From assembly GCA_030761205.1 (NCBI GenBank), contig JAULJL010000017.1, positions 320,001 to 384,000 on the forward strand: a stretch of DNA of 64,000 nucleotides. Direction: 5' to 3'. This stretch comes from Fremontodendron californicum. Lineage: Eukaryota; Streptophyta; Magnoliopsida; Malvales; Malvaceae. Positions 1 to 11,969 of the stretch are shown piece after piece. The notes beneath the pieces were generated by a model. That model was not told the DNA's origin. It saw only the letters and a program-made list of their open reading frames with translations, and made no database searches. Every line of letters begins with the position of its first letter. Position 1 is the first letter of the stretch. Both the position numbers and the translations under genes were made by a program.

Positions 1-807
1 ATTGTTCTCCGTTTTGGTCTTTTTTTCTTTATTATTTTTAGATCTGTTTATTTTCTGCTCCTTTTTGTTTGAAATGCTTTAAAATGGTTTTGCCCACGTT
101 TGATCTGATCTTTCTTGAACATGTTTTTTTTCTTAAAAAAAATTTAGGCTTCTTTCATTAGATCTATAGGTATTTACTGCTTTATTATTATTGCAAATCG
201 GTGGTGTGGAAATCTGTCAGATTTGTATTTAACCCTCACTTACAGTTGGATTCTTCAGATCTGTTGATTTTGTTTATTGGTACTGCATCTGCGTTGTCTG
301 TTCTTGTTAGTTTATTTGCGTTACATATTAAAATACTTGCATACATATACATATAGGTGAATGATTTTCATTTTTTATATTTTGTAACTTCGTTAATATT
401 GGATAGTATAGTAGCATAGCAATCTATCCACGCTTGCTAGGCTACCTGATCTATTAGTTATTTCTAAGATCGGTTAGGATATTTTGATTGGCAGTGCGTT
501 TCAGTTGATGCTTTGCTTTTTTCCCCATAGTGTTTATTACATGTTTTCTGGTTAGTAATTAAGTTCCTAAATTGATTAGTCGTGTGTGGTTGTCATTTGC
601 TTTTATCTTTTCTTCTTCTAGACTACAGATTCAAAGTACTCGCTGAGGTGTATTACTCCTGCAGGATATCCCTTTTAATTTACCTTGTTACACCTTTCCC
701 TTTTACTTGTTACAAAAGCAATGTGCTTCTGCATGATATTTGATTAAATTTACTTGTTACCATGGTCTTACACCTGACTTTGTTGTCATTTTTATGCATT
801 CTTGCAG
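1..807 (+). other. 5' UTR intron of the ADP/ATP carrier gene (3' part)
   Basis: This T-rich stretch has no convincing open reading frame and ends at a strong acceptor (TTCTTGCAG) at 799-807, ten bases before the carrier's ATG. A leader intron in front of the coding exon is common for plant ADP/ATP carrier genes. The first non-coding exon and the promoter should lie before the start of this window. Other AG sites, such as the one near 620, could be used as alternative acceptors. Confidence 0.6.
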
Positions 808-817
808 GGAAATCAGA

Positions 818-2342
818 ATGGATCAGGTTCAACACCCAACTGTCATGCAGAAGGTAGCAGGTCAGCTCCTTCGTTCTAGCCTTTCCCAAGATTTTCAAGG
901 GTATGATGGGTCTTTCAGGAGGCCTGCTCTATGCCAAAGACGTGTTGCATATGGGAATTACTCCAATGCTGCATTGCACTATCCTATTGTCCGGGCTTGT
1001 GGAGCTACCAGTGACCTGTCTATGGTTCCATCAACAGCATCTGTTTGTGTTCAAGCTCCTGCTGAGAAAGGCTTGGCCGGCTTTGCTATTGATTTCCTCA
1101 TGGGTGGAGTTTCTGCTGCTGTATCTAAAACAGCTGCTGCTCCAATTGAGCGTGTTAAGCTTTTGATTCAGAACCAGGATGAAATGATCAAAACTGGTAG
1201 GCTCTCTGAACCCTACAAGGGTATTGGTGAATGTTTCAAGCGAACAATTCAAGATGAAGGTTTTGCTTCTTTATGGAGAGGAAACACTGCCAATGTTATA
1301 CGTTATTTCCCCACTCAGGTTAGCAATTGTAACTTTCTTTTATCTTTTTGGTTTTGTTGTTGAATCATTTTTATTGCTCTTGTGTTTTATGCTTATTGCT
1401 TTGTTCATTTTGCAACAGGCCTTGAACTTTGCTTTCAAGGATTACTTCAAGAGGCTTTTCAACTTCAAGAAAGACAGAGATGGTTACTGGAAATGGTTTG
1501 CTGGAAACTTGGCATCTGGAGGTGCAGCTGGTGCTTCTTCCCTTCTCTTTGTCTACTCCTTGGATTATGCTCGAACCCGTCTTGCCAATGATGCAAAGGC
1601 TGCAAAGAAGGGAGGAGAGAGGCAATTCAATGGCCTCGTTGATGTCTACAGGAAGACCTTGAAATCTGATGGTATTGCTGGGCTTTACCGTGGTTTCAAT
1701 ATTTCATGCGTTGGAATCATTGTTTACCGTGGTCTATACTTTGGAATGTACGACTCTCTGAAGCCTGTGGTTTTGACTGGAAATTTGCAGGTTAGTATGT
1801 TGTTTAATGGCTATGTGATGCAAGAGGTTTTTCACCCATAACTGTGTCATGATTTTGATATGACTTCTTTTTTTTTTTTATATTGTCTCTGCTAAATGAA
1901 TGATCTAGTATTTCTCATGTTGGATGTATATTAAATTTTGACTAGCACAATGGTATTAATTTCTTTCATTGAGCTTGTAAATGTTATTTCCATTATATAA
2001 TGTTGTAATGACATCTTGCATTATCTTTCCCTGTGGTAATTGCAGGATAGTTTCTTTGCTAGCTTTGCCCTTGGTTGGCTCATCACTAATGGTGCTGGCC
2101 TTGCATCCTACCCAATTGACACTGTTCGTAGAAGAATGATGATGACCTCTGGTGAAGCAGTCAAATACAAAAGCTCACTTGATGCATTTTCTCAGATCAT
2201 GAAAAATGAGGGTGCCAAGTCTCTATTTAAGGGTGCTGGAGCTAACATCCTTCGTGCTGTTGCTGGTGCTGGTGTGCTTGCTGGATATGACAAGTTGCAG
2301 CTCATTGTGTTCGGAAAGAAGTATGGATCTGGTGGTGCTTAA
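818..2342 (+). CDS. AAC: Mitochondrial ADP/ATP carrier (adenine nucleotide translocator)
   Basis: Exchanges cytosolic ADP for matrix ATP across the inner mitochondrial membrane. Three exons, 818-1318, 1419-1790 and 2046-2342, joined by GT-AG introns, give 389 residues. The first 75 or so residues are the plant-specific N-terminal extension, rich in S, R and Q. Three mitochondrial-carrier repeats follow, each with its Px[DE]xx[KR] signature: PIERVK at 109-114, SLDYAR at 214-219 and PIDTVR at 314-319. The nucleotide-carrier hallmark RRRMMM is at 319-324, which separates it from other SLC25 carriers. Length fits plant AAC proteins (about 380-390). The ATG at 818 is the first in the exon after the leader intron. 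No lesions are visible. It lies 2.8 kb upstream of, and in the same direction as, the ATP synthase OSCP gene, a functional pairing that may be chance. Confidence 0.96.
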
Positions 2343-3299
2343 TCTAGGGTATATCTCCCATTTTTTATTTTGTTTAGGTTTCGATGGTGATGAAAAGCTT
2401 GACTCCCAAGAAATTATTTCGGCAAAATTTCATTAAATAATTCAGATTTAAGGGTGGGGGGGGGGGGGAGTTACTCTCCAAACGATTTATATTTTCTGAT
2501 GGAAATTTTGACTAAGAAAACCTGATAAGAAGATTGATGGCTAATGCCACTGCCCCATTTTGGTTTTATGAATTTGAAGTGCTAATTGTTCTGTTTCAAG
2601 TTGGTATCATCACCTCATTTATGATATTTTTGAAGCATATGAAAGATTTGTATGCTTGCTGAGACATATATATTTTTTGTTCTTGTCTTGCGTTGCCTAC
2701 TGAATTGAATTATATGAGATCTCAGATGAGTCATGCCCTGATATGATATTCTTGTTTAGTTGCATGCAATTGCAAGCATTAAAGCCTAGAATCTGTATTA
2801 TTAATTTAGTGATCGAACGATCCCATCTGCATTAATTATATTGTCACAGGTGGTTTTTTAAACGCATGCAAGACAATATCTCGACCCAGATAACATGACC
2901 TATGACTATATATGAGGTTTGCCTTAACAGCCAATCCTGCTTTATTAATTGTTTAAACTACATGCATTTGCACTTTCTAAAAGGTTAATTGCTGCATATA
3001 TATATATAATTTTGGTATGACAGGAATTGATTGAGCTATCCCAGCCAGGAGCTTAATGATTCGCTTCCTTCCAACCTCCTCAAAATGCAAGTTTGGGAAG
3101 CTTCTTCTCAAGGAAAAAGTGTAGAGAGAGGTATAATGGTGCCTGCTTTTATTAAACTATAGCTGTTAGTGTTAACCTGCCATTATGGGTCCAGAATTTA
3201 TTATTTGCTTGCTTTAGTGGCATTAATCTGTCTCAACCATTCATACTGAATTATCTTTTAATTGTAGGTAAATTTTGACATGACTCTACAATATACATT
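2343..3299. other. 3' flank of the ADP/ATP carrier, no gene seen
   Basis: AT-rich non-coding DNA that must contain the carrier's 3' UTR and polyadenylation site. A run of G residues lies at about 2456-2469. I see no coding exon or transposon signature here. Confidence 0.5.
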
Positions 3300-3301
3300 G
3301 C

Positions 3302-3329
3302 AAATATATATATATATATATATATATAT
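3302..3329. repeat. (AT)n microsatellite
   Basis: A pure AT dinucleotide run of about 14 units. It is one of many in this window. Others of similar size are at about 15398-15421, 15453-15480, 15843-15875, 18090-18125, 26058-26087, 28700-28724, 30038-30075, 32056-32080, 38670-38713 and 40091-40132. Confidence 0.8.
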
Positions 3330-3664
3330 TATCAACTCTTGGTACGTAGCATAGCGTAGAGTAGGGATGGGCGCAGAGCATTAATTTATTACTTAGCATA
3401 TGGAAATGGTAATCGTAATGAACAGATTTTATTTTATTTTTTGCCTCTTTTTATTGATATTTAATCTGATATATATCAAATTCACGTGAAAACAGCCCAA
3501 TGAAGTTAGTTAAGTAGGTTATGATTTATTTATCTAATCTACTCATAGATATATTATTATTATTATTTTTGTTTTCACTCCACCTCATGAGACTGTGAGT
3601 TGAGACGTGAGACCCAGACGACGTTAAATATGGAATGGAATTGGATGCTATAATAATGACTTAA

Positions 3665-3705
<41 letters not shown>

Positions 3706-3709
<4 letters not shown>

Positions 3710-3882
3710 AGGGATTAACTTACGTTAGTGTAAAATTAAAATTATTTTCACACTTCCATAATTTTTTATACGATTTATATTTTATCAAATCGACTGTTAG
3801 ATTTAACAATATAATTGTACTCGTCGTGCACATAAAATTTCGAATCGATCTGATATCTCTATTATATCGATCGATAATACTG

Positions 3883-3887
<5 letters not shown>
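3706..3887. mobile_element. Truncated copy of the 386-bp MITE (left part only)
   Basis: This copy runs parallel to the first 180 bases of the neighbouring element at 3927-4312, from the AGAAGGGATT terminus through the shared block containing CGATCGATAATACTGTCTTTT. The similarity stops there and is replaced by an AT microsatellite. Both copies sit in AT dinucleotide tracts. It is either a deletion derivative or the product of unequal exchange between two insertions. Confidence 0.6.
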
Positions 3888-3926
<39 letters not shown>

Positions 3927-3929
<3 letters not shown>

Positions 3930-4312
3930 GAGGGATTTACTTATATTAGTGTAAAATTAAAGTTGTTTTACACACTTTCATAACTTTTTATACGATTTAT
4001 ATTTTATCAAACCGACCGTTAGATTTAACAAAATAATTGTACTCGTCATGCACGTAAAATTCGAATCGATCTGATATCTCTATCATATCGATCGATAATA
4101 CTGTCTTTTTCAATATATATTTAACGGTTGAAAGTTTTTTACGTCGAACAAATAGTTAGACATTTTTAATTTACTCGAAACTCGACGTGCATAATCTACG
4201 TAAATATAACATGAAATATGATGGTCGGATTAAACAAATATAAATCGTACAAAAAGTTATGAAAGTGTGTAAAACAATTTTAGTTTTACATTAATATAAG
4301 TGGATCCCTCCG
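3927..4312. mobile_element. MITE with about 75-bp terminal inverted repeats
   Basis: The left end (GAGGAGGGATTTACTTATAT) is repeated inverted at the right end (ATATAAGTGGATCCCTCCG). The inverted match extends inward for about 75 bases, including GTAAAA, ACACACTTTCATAAC and TTTTTATACGATTTATAT against their complements. Both sides are TA-rich, so the target duplication is probably TA or is hidden in the microsatellite. It has no coding capacity. The superfamily is not certain: a TA target would suggest Tc1/mariner-like elements, but the terminus is not the usual Stowaway sequence. Confidence 0.65.
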
Positions 4313-4990
4313 ATATATATATATGTGAAATGAATATTTTTAATATATACAATAATACAAATTTTACATATATATATATATATATATGAAACAATAAATT
4401 TATTTAAAAATTCAACACATTCAATCAACAATAATGTTAAACAAAAAGAAAGTGAATATATCCCCCCAACCCCCCCCCCCCCCCCCAAAAAAATATCTTA
4501 AAGCAAAAAAAAAATTTTACATTCACTCAAAATTGTTTCATTATTTTTGCATTATATATATATATATATATATATTTGTTCCGGTTAAAGATAAAATAGT
4601 TTTATCTTTTAAAAAAACAATAAACTTATTTTTTAGATATATGTCTCAAATATCTATAATCACAATTATGTACTACTTTGTATCCTTAAACTGGTATAAA
4701 AAAAAAAAAATCCTATATATTCCTATATACTATTACTGAAATTTTAAGAAATTCATTAGTAGCAAGTTTAATTAAAAAGTTATCATATATTTCATTAAAA
4801 GTATACTCTAAAAAAAATATTATTAAATTAATAAGATAAATAAAAAAACATTTAATATAATATAATAATATTGTTTATTTATAGTATATATAATAGGATT
4901 TAAAACTCTTATCAAGAAATATATGTTCTTAAGTCCAGGTCCGGCTAATCATCAAGTACATAAAATGTCCCTTTGACTCCCCCCATAAAA
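4313..4990. other. AT-rich spacer, no gene seen
   Basis: Holds a C run near 4470-4486, short A runs and an AT microsatellite near 4553-4574. Reading frames that cross it are low-complexity K, I and Y translations, not genes. Confidence 0.5.
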
Positions 4991-4993
4991 GCC

Positions 4994-5107
4994 AGCCCAG
5001 TAAAATCCAACCCTCAAATTCATTCAGCAGAAGAAAAAAAAAATCAAAATCATCCTCCTCCTCCGTTTTGAGAAGCGATCTCCAAAATCAACGCAAGAAT
5101 TAGGGTT
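4994..5107 (+). promoter_or_regulatory. Site II and telo-box-like elements before the OSCP gene
   Basis: AGCCCA (4994-4999) is the reverse complement of the site II core TGGGCT. TTAGGGTT (5100-5107), close to the ATG at 5118, is a reversed telo-box. In plants this pair is typical of promoters and leaders of nuclear genes for mitochondrial and ribosomal proteins, where TCP factors bind site II. That fits the ATP synthase subunit encoded next. The motifs are seen; their use is inferred. Confidence 0.45.
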
Positions 5108-5117
5108 GTATTGAGAA

Positions 5118-8100
5118 ATGGCGATGGCAGGGCGCATCAGATCGAGTCTCCCTCTCTTTAACAGGCTTTTCAGAGCCGATTCTCTGTCCGCTCACACTCA
5201 CAGATCCACTCTTCACCAAACCCTACTTTGCCCCGAGGTAATCAATCATAATCGCTTCGCCAAAGCAGGCTTTTCATCTATTTCTTCCTCTATTCTTTAA
5301 TATATATTTTTCCTACTTCAAACGCAGGGTTTTTGTTCAGTTGTGTAATTGCCCAAATCTGTTTGTCTCCATTAGAATTCTCTTTGTATTTTTGTTTCAG
5401 TTTATTATTTGCTTTGCCTTTCCCTTTGTTTTTCTGCTACTGTTTTTGAAATCTAAATTTATTTTCAATTTGTATATATGTTCTCGAAATGAGAGCAAAT
5501 GGAGATGTCCAAATGGCTCTTTTTACCAAAGGGGAAAATTTTGGGTGCTTAGGAATAGTGCAAAGCTTATATTCTTAACTTCAATTCTTTTTCCTCTGCA
5601 TTTTACAGCTGTGTTGTAGTTGAGCTAAAATTTAGTTGTTGAGACTCTGTCATTTCTCCCGTTGTGTTCCTTTCAGCTGTTGAAGAATTATTCCACTGCT
5701 TCCCCAAAAAAGGAAGAAAAAGTTAAGGTACCTGGGTTTTTTTTTTTTTTTTTTTTTTTAACTTTAACATCTGTTGTTTTGCATGAAGAATTTATGAGAG
5801 TTTTTGAACAAATATATTTTAGTTTAGGCACATGCTTTTGATTTTGGACACATTTATCACCTCATTTGCCTCTCATTAGCATCCTAGAGTGATATTTGAT
5901 CTTTAGCAAATAGAAACTTCGTCTTTTTGAATAAATACTGGTTGTTTTGTCTGGAGGTCTTATGACTGTATAAGTTCTTTGAGTTGTACAAGATTGAGGG
6001 TGAAGGGTGTGTATCAAATTTCCACGGATAGGTGGGCAGTAGGGATGTGAAATTAATTTCATATATGTGTTTTAATTCTGCTCTATTGGTTCTTAATGGC
6101 ATTTTAGGTGCCCCTGGCTTTGTTTGGGGGATCTGGAAACTATGCCTCTGCTCTGTACCTTGCAGCAGTAAAAGGAAATGCTCTGGACAAGGTTGATTCT
6201 GAACTTCTTGACGTTGTTGAGGCTTCAAAGAAAAGTCAATTGTTTTCTCAATTCACCAAGGACTTGTCAGTACCTGCAGAGACAAGAGTCAAAGCCATTA
6301 ATGATATATGTGGCCAAGCTAAAATTTCAGATCTTACAAAGAACTTCTTGGGTATGAAAAACTGGAAAGTATATTGAGAAATTTTTACTTGAATTATGTA
6401 AATTATTTAGAGCTGTTGCTGGCTTTCCTATGGAGTTCAACCTTTCTTGGTTGGGATGAAATGAGAAATTGAGACTATATATAAGACTACCTTTTCTTGT
6501 TTATTCTCTAAGGACATAGGTATGTCATGTTCCTATGCAGAATTGAATTTTTAAAGAAGTTTTACTGCTTTGTATAACTATATGCCTTGTGAATTATAAG
6601 GTGGTCAGAAAGCTTGGTAATTTCATGGAATTATGGGTCTCAAGTAGCTACTTTTACATCTTTAACTGATGCAGAAAATCTAGGATGGTAGCATTGGCAC
6701 ATAAAACCATGAGGCATGGTTTAGAAGAGTTTTGGAATTGTATGATAGTAATCTACCTGGATGTGGTTAGCTAGCTACTTTATTAAAAATTTCATGCAAG
6801 ATATTTAGCTTGGACACCTTTTTCCCCTATGCTTCTTTTAACTTCTGTGACTTAGGGTTTAGCCAGATGATGTCTGAAATATTGCTCTCATTTCAATTAC
6901 TTTTGACCTATGGGTCCATTTGGTCTTGTTGTCATTATTACAGCCTAAAATATGGAACACCTACTCCTTTAACCCATGATTATATATCTGTTACTATTTT
7001 CCTGTTGTTGATATTGGTCCTATTTTGTAGTTGTTTTTGGTCTTTAAAAGATTCCTTCTGATCTATATTGATTTCAGTATAGCATTTCTGTCGTCTACTA
7101 TAATTTGCAAATCATAGTTGCAGCAGTTTGAACTCTTTGTATGATATTCATCATGTGTTCTCTTTATGCCTTTTCCGCAGGATTGCTGCATGTTAGCCTG
7201 TAGTATAGCTGAACTTGCATATCTGTCTTGTCACTGGCTTTGTTTTCTTGATAGCTCCTAATTTGTTGTTTGTAAAGATTAAATACTTATCTAAATTTTC
7301 ATATTTATCTATGCTAGTTATACTGGCTGAGAATGGAAGGCTACGTTATATAGAAAGCATTGCAAAGAGATTTGTGGAGTTGACCATGGCTCATAAGGGA
7401 GAAGTGAAAGCCATTGTCACAAGTGTTATTGTAAGTCCTCTCTTTAATTTAAAGTTTTCTGTAAGATTATTTTTATCACATTTTAATATGTTGTTCTTAT
7501 AAAGTTGAAATTTAAAATAGACTCTCTTCCTCCCTATAGGTAGCGTTTGGTATCATTTCAAGATCATCGTGATGATAAAATCACATACTTTTGGGACCAT
7601 AAAGGTGATTTGATCACCGGTGATCTTAAATTACCATGTTTGGTGTAATAATAGAAATCATCAGTCATCTTAAATTACTATGTTTGATATTGCATAGGAA
7701 AAAAAAAAAGATGATTGAGTACAAAATATCCAAAATAACCTTGCAAAAAAAAAAAGGAACAAAATTTTTGTTTTTTTATAGAAGAAGGCAACAATTTTAA
7801 TTTTTTTGAATGAACAATTTATAAAATAGTAATTTGTCATTCTATAGAAAATTAAAATCATAAACAAATGACTCAAAACCTTTATTCAAAGTTATAAACA
7901 TGTTCCAAGAAAATCAAGGTCACTTAGGTTGGTAAGAAATTTAACTAGTTAAATAAACTTATTGTCTTTTCTATAGCCAATAATTTGGAGGTCTGCTTAT
8001 AAAGACAAAATTTGGATGCCTGTGTTCATAACTGATATTATTAGGGCAAATGAGTCATAAATTTTTTTGAAAATTACTTTACCATGGTGATAAAACTTTT

Positions 8101-8839
8101 CTATCATTTTGGATTGGAATCAGATCACCCATCTTATTACCCCAGTGATCTTAACTTAGGATTCTCAAGTTGCTACCAAGCAGGGTAATTTAATTATTGA
8201 GTGCAGATCTTCCTGGCTTTTAGAGTGATCACCTCATATCAAACAGCACCTCAAAGGAAAAGAAAAAATTCAGGCTAAAGTGAAAAGCAATGAGGCCTAT
8301 TTAATACATCAGTACCGTTGATGTCTTGAATTCTCTGTGATTGCAAAGTTCTTATTCTTAACCTAATAAATAGCATAAAAGCCTGATGCTCGTGATGTGA
8401 AATATTTACCATCTACTTGGCATCTGCTTCCTGAGTGTTTAGGCTCTAAGAATTATCTTCTTTACAACTATTTTCTAATCATTATCCTTCTTTTTCTCAT
8501 CTTGATGGCTGTGATTCTGTACCAGCCCCTTCCCCCTCAGGAGGAGAAAGAACTGAAGGAGACCTTGCAGGAAATAATTGGACAGGGGAAGCAGGTTAAG
8601 CTGGAACAGAAGGTATGCAGTTTTATACTTTCATGTGCTGTGTATATTAATTATTCTTGTTTACTGCTTGTTTCACATTGGAATTCTAAATATTGTGCTG
8701 TTTGTGCCAGATTGATCCTAGTATTCTTGGTGGGCTTGTGGTTGAATTTGGGCAAAAGGTGTTTGACATGTCCATTAAGACTAGGGCACGGCAGATGGAG
8801 AGGTTCTTGCGTGAGCCTATCAACTTTGGTACCCTCTGA
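5118..8839 (+). CDS. ATP5: Mitochondrial F1Fo ATP synthase subunit O (OSCP, plant delta subunit)
   Basis: OSCP links the F1 head to the peripheral stalk of ATP synthase in the inner mitochondrial membrane. Six exons: 5118-5237, 5677-5727, 6108-6351, 7318-7430, 8526-8612 and 8711-8839. All junctions are GT-AG and phases agree, giving 247 residues. Residues 1 to about 50 form an Arg- and Ser-rich transit peptide. The family core begins at VPLALFGGSGNYASALYLAA, continues through AENGRLRYIESIAKRFVELT and GEVKAIVTS, and ends with the conserved GGLVVEFGQKVFDMSIK and RARQMERFLREPINF segments. Length and order are as in other plant OSCP proteins and no lesions are visible. Intron 4 (7431-8525) carries a transposon-like insert. 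Confidence 0.95.
7537..8187. mobile_element. Non-autonomous DNA transposon (hAT-like MITE) in OSCP intron 4
   Basis: The left end (GTAGCGTTTGGTATCATTTC) resembles the inverted right end near 8170-8187 (CTGCTTGGTAGCAACTTGAG read on the - strand). Inside are several GATCACC/GGTGATC palindromic motifs facing each other. This structure is typical of plant hAT-type MITEs. I could not fix a clean 8-bp target duplication, so ends are approximate, and a second terminus-like sequence near 8230-8252 could be the true right end. It lies wholly within an intron, so the gene should be unaffected. Confidence 0.45.
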
Positions 8840-9998
8840 AAGATGCTCTCATCGCCAACTCACCTTTTTTAGATTCCTTCAGCTGCGCCCAAGAAGGGCA
8901 AACAATATATTTGTTTCCATAGGATGGAATGCATCCACTCACAATAAAAGCAACTTTCCCGGCGTTTATTAGGGGAAAATCACTGATATACTTGTAGTAC
9001 CTTTTGTGGCTGGCTTGGCTTGGCTTGGCTTGGCTACTTCACCTTTCAAAATCATAATTTGTTCAGGTACACTTCTTAAATGTTACTTGCCTAGACCTCA
9101 GGTACTGTTTTTGATTACAGACGCATATATGTCTGATTTCTATTATGTATATTAAATATTAGTTTAAACTCATTTAAGTAAGAAGCAATATAAGTTATAA
9201 GCCTGAGATAATAGGTTCCCACTTCCCATGAGCAAGGCAAGGCAATTAAAAGAACAGTAGAGTAGTAATCTGTAAGGTTAGGGAAGATGTTTAAAGTCAT
9301 TAATAATAATAGTTTAATCTTAGATAAGTTAGTGTCCCAAAAAAAATAAAGGTAATTTGAGTCCTTGTGCCTTCTGATTCTGAACTAGATAATTAGGTCT
9401 TTTTCATCTTCATGCTCCAAACAAGGCAACAACTCATGAAACCACTTGGTTTTTTTCTTGTCTTTTTAACCAAGTAGTTTGTTGCTTGGGACAGCTTACA
9501 ATCATGAAACAGATTTTATATGGACAGCTGTTAGAATTTATAGTATAGTATAGTATAGTATAGTAAATAAGCATTTCGTTGGGCTGCGTATGAAACAAAA
9601 CTTCAAAATGAAAGGAAGCCTTGGTTGGTACTTGGTACGCACGGGTGAAACGACTGATAGGATTCATTTGCTCAAGTCATTTTGGGCTCGTTTTATGTGT
9701 TTAGGTGTTGCTCATACTCGATCAAATTGGGGAAGTTAATTTTCTAATGCTTTCTTTCTTTCTTTCTTTCTTTCTTCGGGTTAATTAGTGATGCTCATAC
9801 GGGCCACTAGTGTAGTGATTATTTTGAAGCTGAGCTCCAATTTTCGAGTGGTGTCGTGTGGAACCTTATAAAGCCTAGGTTCCATCACTAAGCTGAATGC
9901 TTATTAGTCCTTGATAGCAAATATGATAAGAAACATATATGGAACCCAAAAATATAACCGCATCCTGCAGTGCACAATAACCTCTAATTCATTCATCC
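8840..9998. other. OSCP 3' flank, no gene seen
   Basis: Contains the 3' UTR of the OSCP gene, a TGGCT pentamer run (about 9011-9036), a TATAG pentamer run (about 9540-9563) and a (CTTT)n run (about 9751-9775). No exon or transposon is recognised before the Copia target site at 9999. Confidence 0.5.
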
Positions 9999-10003
9999 GT
10001 GTC

Positions 10004-10558
10004 TGTTGTGCGGAAGCGAATTGATATTACTAAAACCGATATAAACACACTGAAAAAACATGATATTTTACGTGGTTCGGCAACTGTGCCTACATCCACG
10101 GGAGGAGGAGCTTGAAGCTTTGTATTAATGGAGTTTAGAGTACAAACATATACCGAATTCAAGGTGCTACACAAGCACTGAACTCACAACTCAACACAAT
10201 ACCGAATTACTCTATAAACACAGAGTATTTGCTTCAACAATTTAGCTCTAACACATACTCAACTCTACTCATCTCTACTCATCTCTACATGGCTATTTAT
10301 AGCCATAATATCAAGGTGTGAACATGCATCAAGTGGCAGCCACCATAGCCTACCATAGCCACCATCCACCACCTATCTTTGGTGTGAACACATGCAAGTG
10401 GTAGCCACCATAGCCACCATCCATTTGCAAGTGGTAACTTCCATTATTGGTGGTGCAAGTGGTGCAAGTGGTAGCTCCATTATTGGTGCTAAGCCACCTA
10501 TGGTGAATGAGCCATATTCAAGCTATATTCAAGCCATATTCTAAGCCATATTCTAACA
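10004..10558 (-). repeat. 3' LTR of the Copia element
   Basis: 555 bp, TGTTGTGCGG to TTCTAACA in plus-strand reading, which gives a TG...CA pair. It contains tandem GCAAGTGGTAGC/CATAGCCACC motifs near its plus-strand right end. It appears identical to the copy at 13869-14423. Confidence 0.93.
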
Positions 10559-11300
10559 ATCTCCACCTTGGCGAGAATCCACAGAGAGAATTCACAGATC
10601 AGAGCTTCCTCTTTTCTCCTTCAAATGTACACACCATTACTCACATATCAGGGCACCTACTGCATTGGCATGATTCATCAATGCACTGAGCCTGAGTCAA
10701 TTTTTCTGTCTACTTCCCAGGAATTTTCTTAGCTTCTCCAAGATCATCTCGAACTCTGAGCTCAGTTGAGCCTTCAGCCTGTCGATCTCCACCTTGCCTT
10801 TTTCAGCAGATAGACAAATGATCCATCTTGAAGTTTCCGGAAATAAACACAGTGATCAAATTGACTGTGTGTGTACTTTTCATCCTTTCATGAAACAGTC
10901 CAACCGTTTGTTCAGCTGTCACGGGATTGTTTCAGAGCATACAGTGATCAGTTCAACTTGCTTTTGTAATCTTTGCCACCGGGGACTCCAGAACCATCTG
11001 GTTGAGTCATACAAATTTCCTCCTCTACGGAACCATGGAGGAATGCAGTTTTTACATCAAATTGAACTATCTCTAGGTTATACTGTGCTACTAAAGCCAA
11101 TAAGATCCGAATAGATGCATGCTTAACAACAGGTGAAAATACCTCATTGTAGTCTATTCCCTTCTTTTTGAGCCTAACCTTTGGCTACCAATCTGGCTTT
11201 GTATCTGATGCTGTCTTTGCCGGTAGCACTCTCCTTTTTGGCAAAGACTCATTTGCACTCAATTGCTATCTTGAGTGTTGGAAGTGGAACTAACTTCCAA
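10559..11300 (-). pseudogene. Copia reverse transcriptase remnant
   Basis: Reading the - strand from about 11290 to 10680 gives Copia RT N-terminal sequence: RYKARLVAKG, then EGIDYNEVFSPVVKHASIR, FDVKTAFLHGSVEEEI, SLYALKQS and FDHCVYFRKLQDGSFVYLL. Stops and frame changes interrupt it. The catalytic YVDD that should follow is gone; the text passes to a downstream segment related to EIDRLKAQLSSEFEM. Everything further, including RNase H, is missing before the polypurine tract. It cannot make active reverse transcriptase. Confidence 0.85.
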
Positions 11301-11965
11301 GTCTGATCGCCTCCTTCCACTGGGCATGCACAGGGCTGTTTACAGCTTCTTTGTAATTGATCAGAACATCATCATCAATTACTGGAAGGGCGTATGTCAC
11401 CACGTCTGTGTATCGAGCAGGTTTCCGAATATGTCTATTCGGTCTACTGGTGACAACTGATTCAAGTTGCTGAAAGATTTCCGATGATGACTCCTCCACT
11501 TCAGTTTAAGGTGTCATCAGATTCTGATTCAAACTCCACCTGCTTTAGAGAATCTTGGTTCACATTCTCTGGAGTTGACAGTTTCAGCATTTCAGATTCG
11601 TCAAAGGCAACATCTCGGCTTACGATGACTTTCTTTGACTCAAGGTTCCACAATCGGACTGCTTTTACTCCTTCACTAAAGCCCAAAGAAGACAGCTTTC
11701 TTGGCTCTAGGATCCAGTTTTGCATCCGTTACTACGAAGCCGATCATATTCATTGGCAGAATATCCGGACTACACCTCTATGGGAGTCTTCCCATCAGTG
11801 GAGGTTAGTCTGTTGATAATGTGGGAGGCGAACAATAAAGCCTCCACCCAAAATGCTTTGCTCAAGCTCGACTGGGATAACATGCAGCGAACTTTATCAA
11901 CCAAAGTTCGGTTCATCCTTTCTGCAACTCCATTCTGCTGGGGAGTGCTAGGAACAGTGAAGTGT
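11290..11965 (-). pseudogene. Copia integrase remnant and integrase-RT linker
   Basis: On the - strand the end of the integrase core is readable (HFTVPSTPQQNGVAERMNRT, then AFWVEALLFASHIINRLTST), followed by the integrase C-terminal segment with VIVSRDVAFDES and the acidic linker ending in NYKEAVNSP. At least two frame changes and one stop separate these parts. The first half of the integrase, with the HHCC zinc site and the first catalytic Asp, is absent. A deletion joins the protease reading frame to NGIIRHF-type sequence near 11970-11990. Confidence 0.85.
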
Positions 11966-11969
11966 CGGA

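Noticed and set aside
5884..6228. 114-codon minus-strand frame over OSCP exon 3
   Set aside because: It is an antisense shadow of a well-supported exon and has no family resemblance.
8397..8972. Single long frame of 191 codons across OSCP exons 5-6
   Set aside because: It reads through introns. Only the spliced exon 5 and exon 6 match the family, and exon 6 is in another frame.
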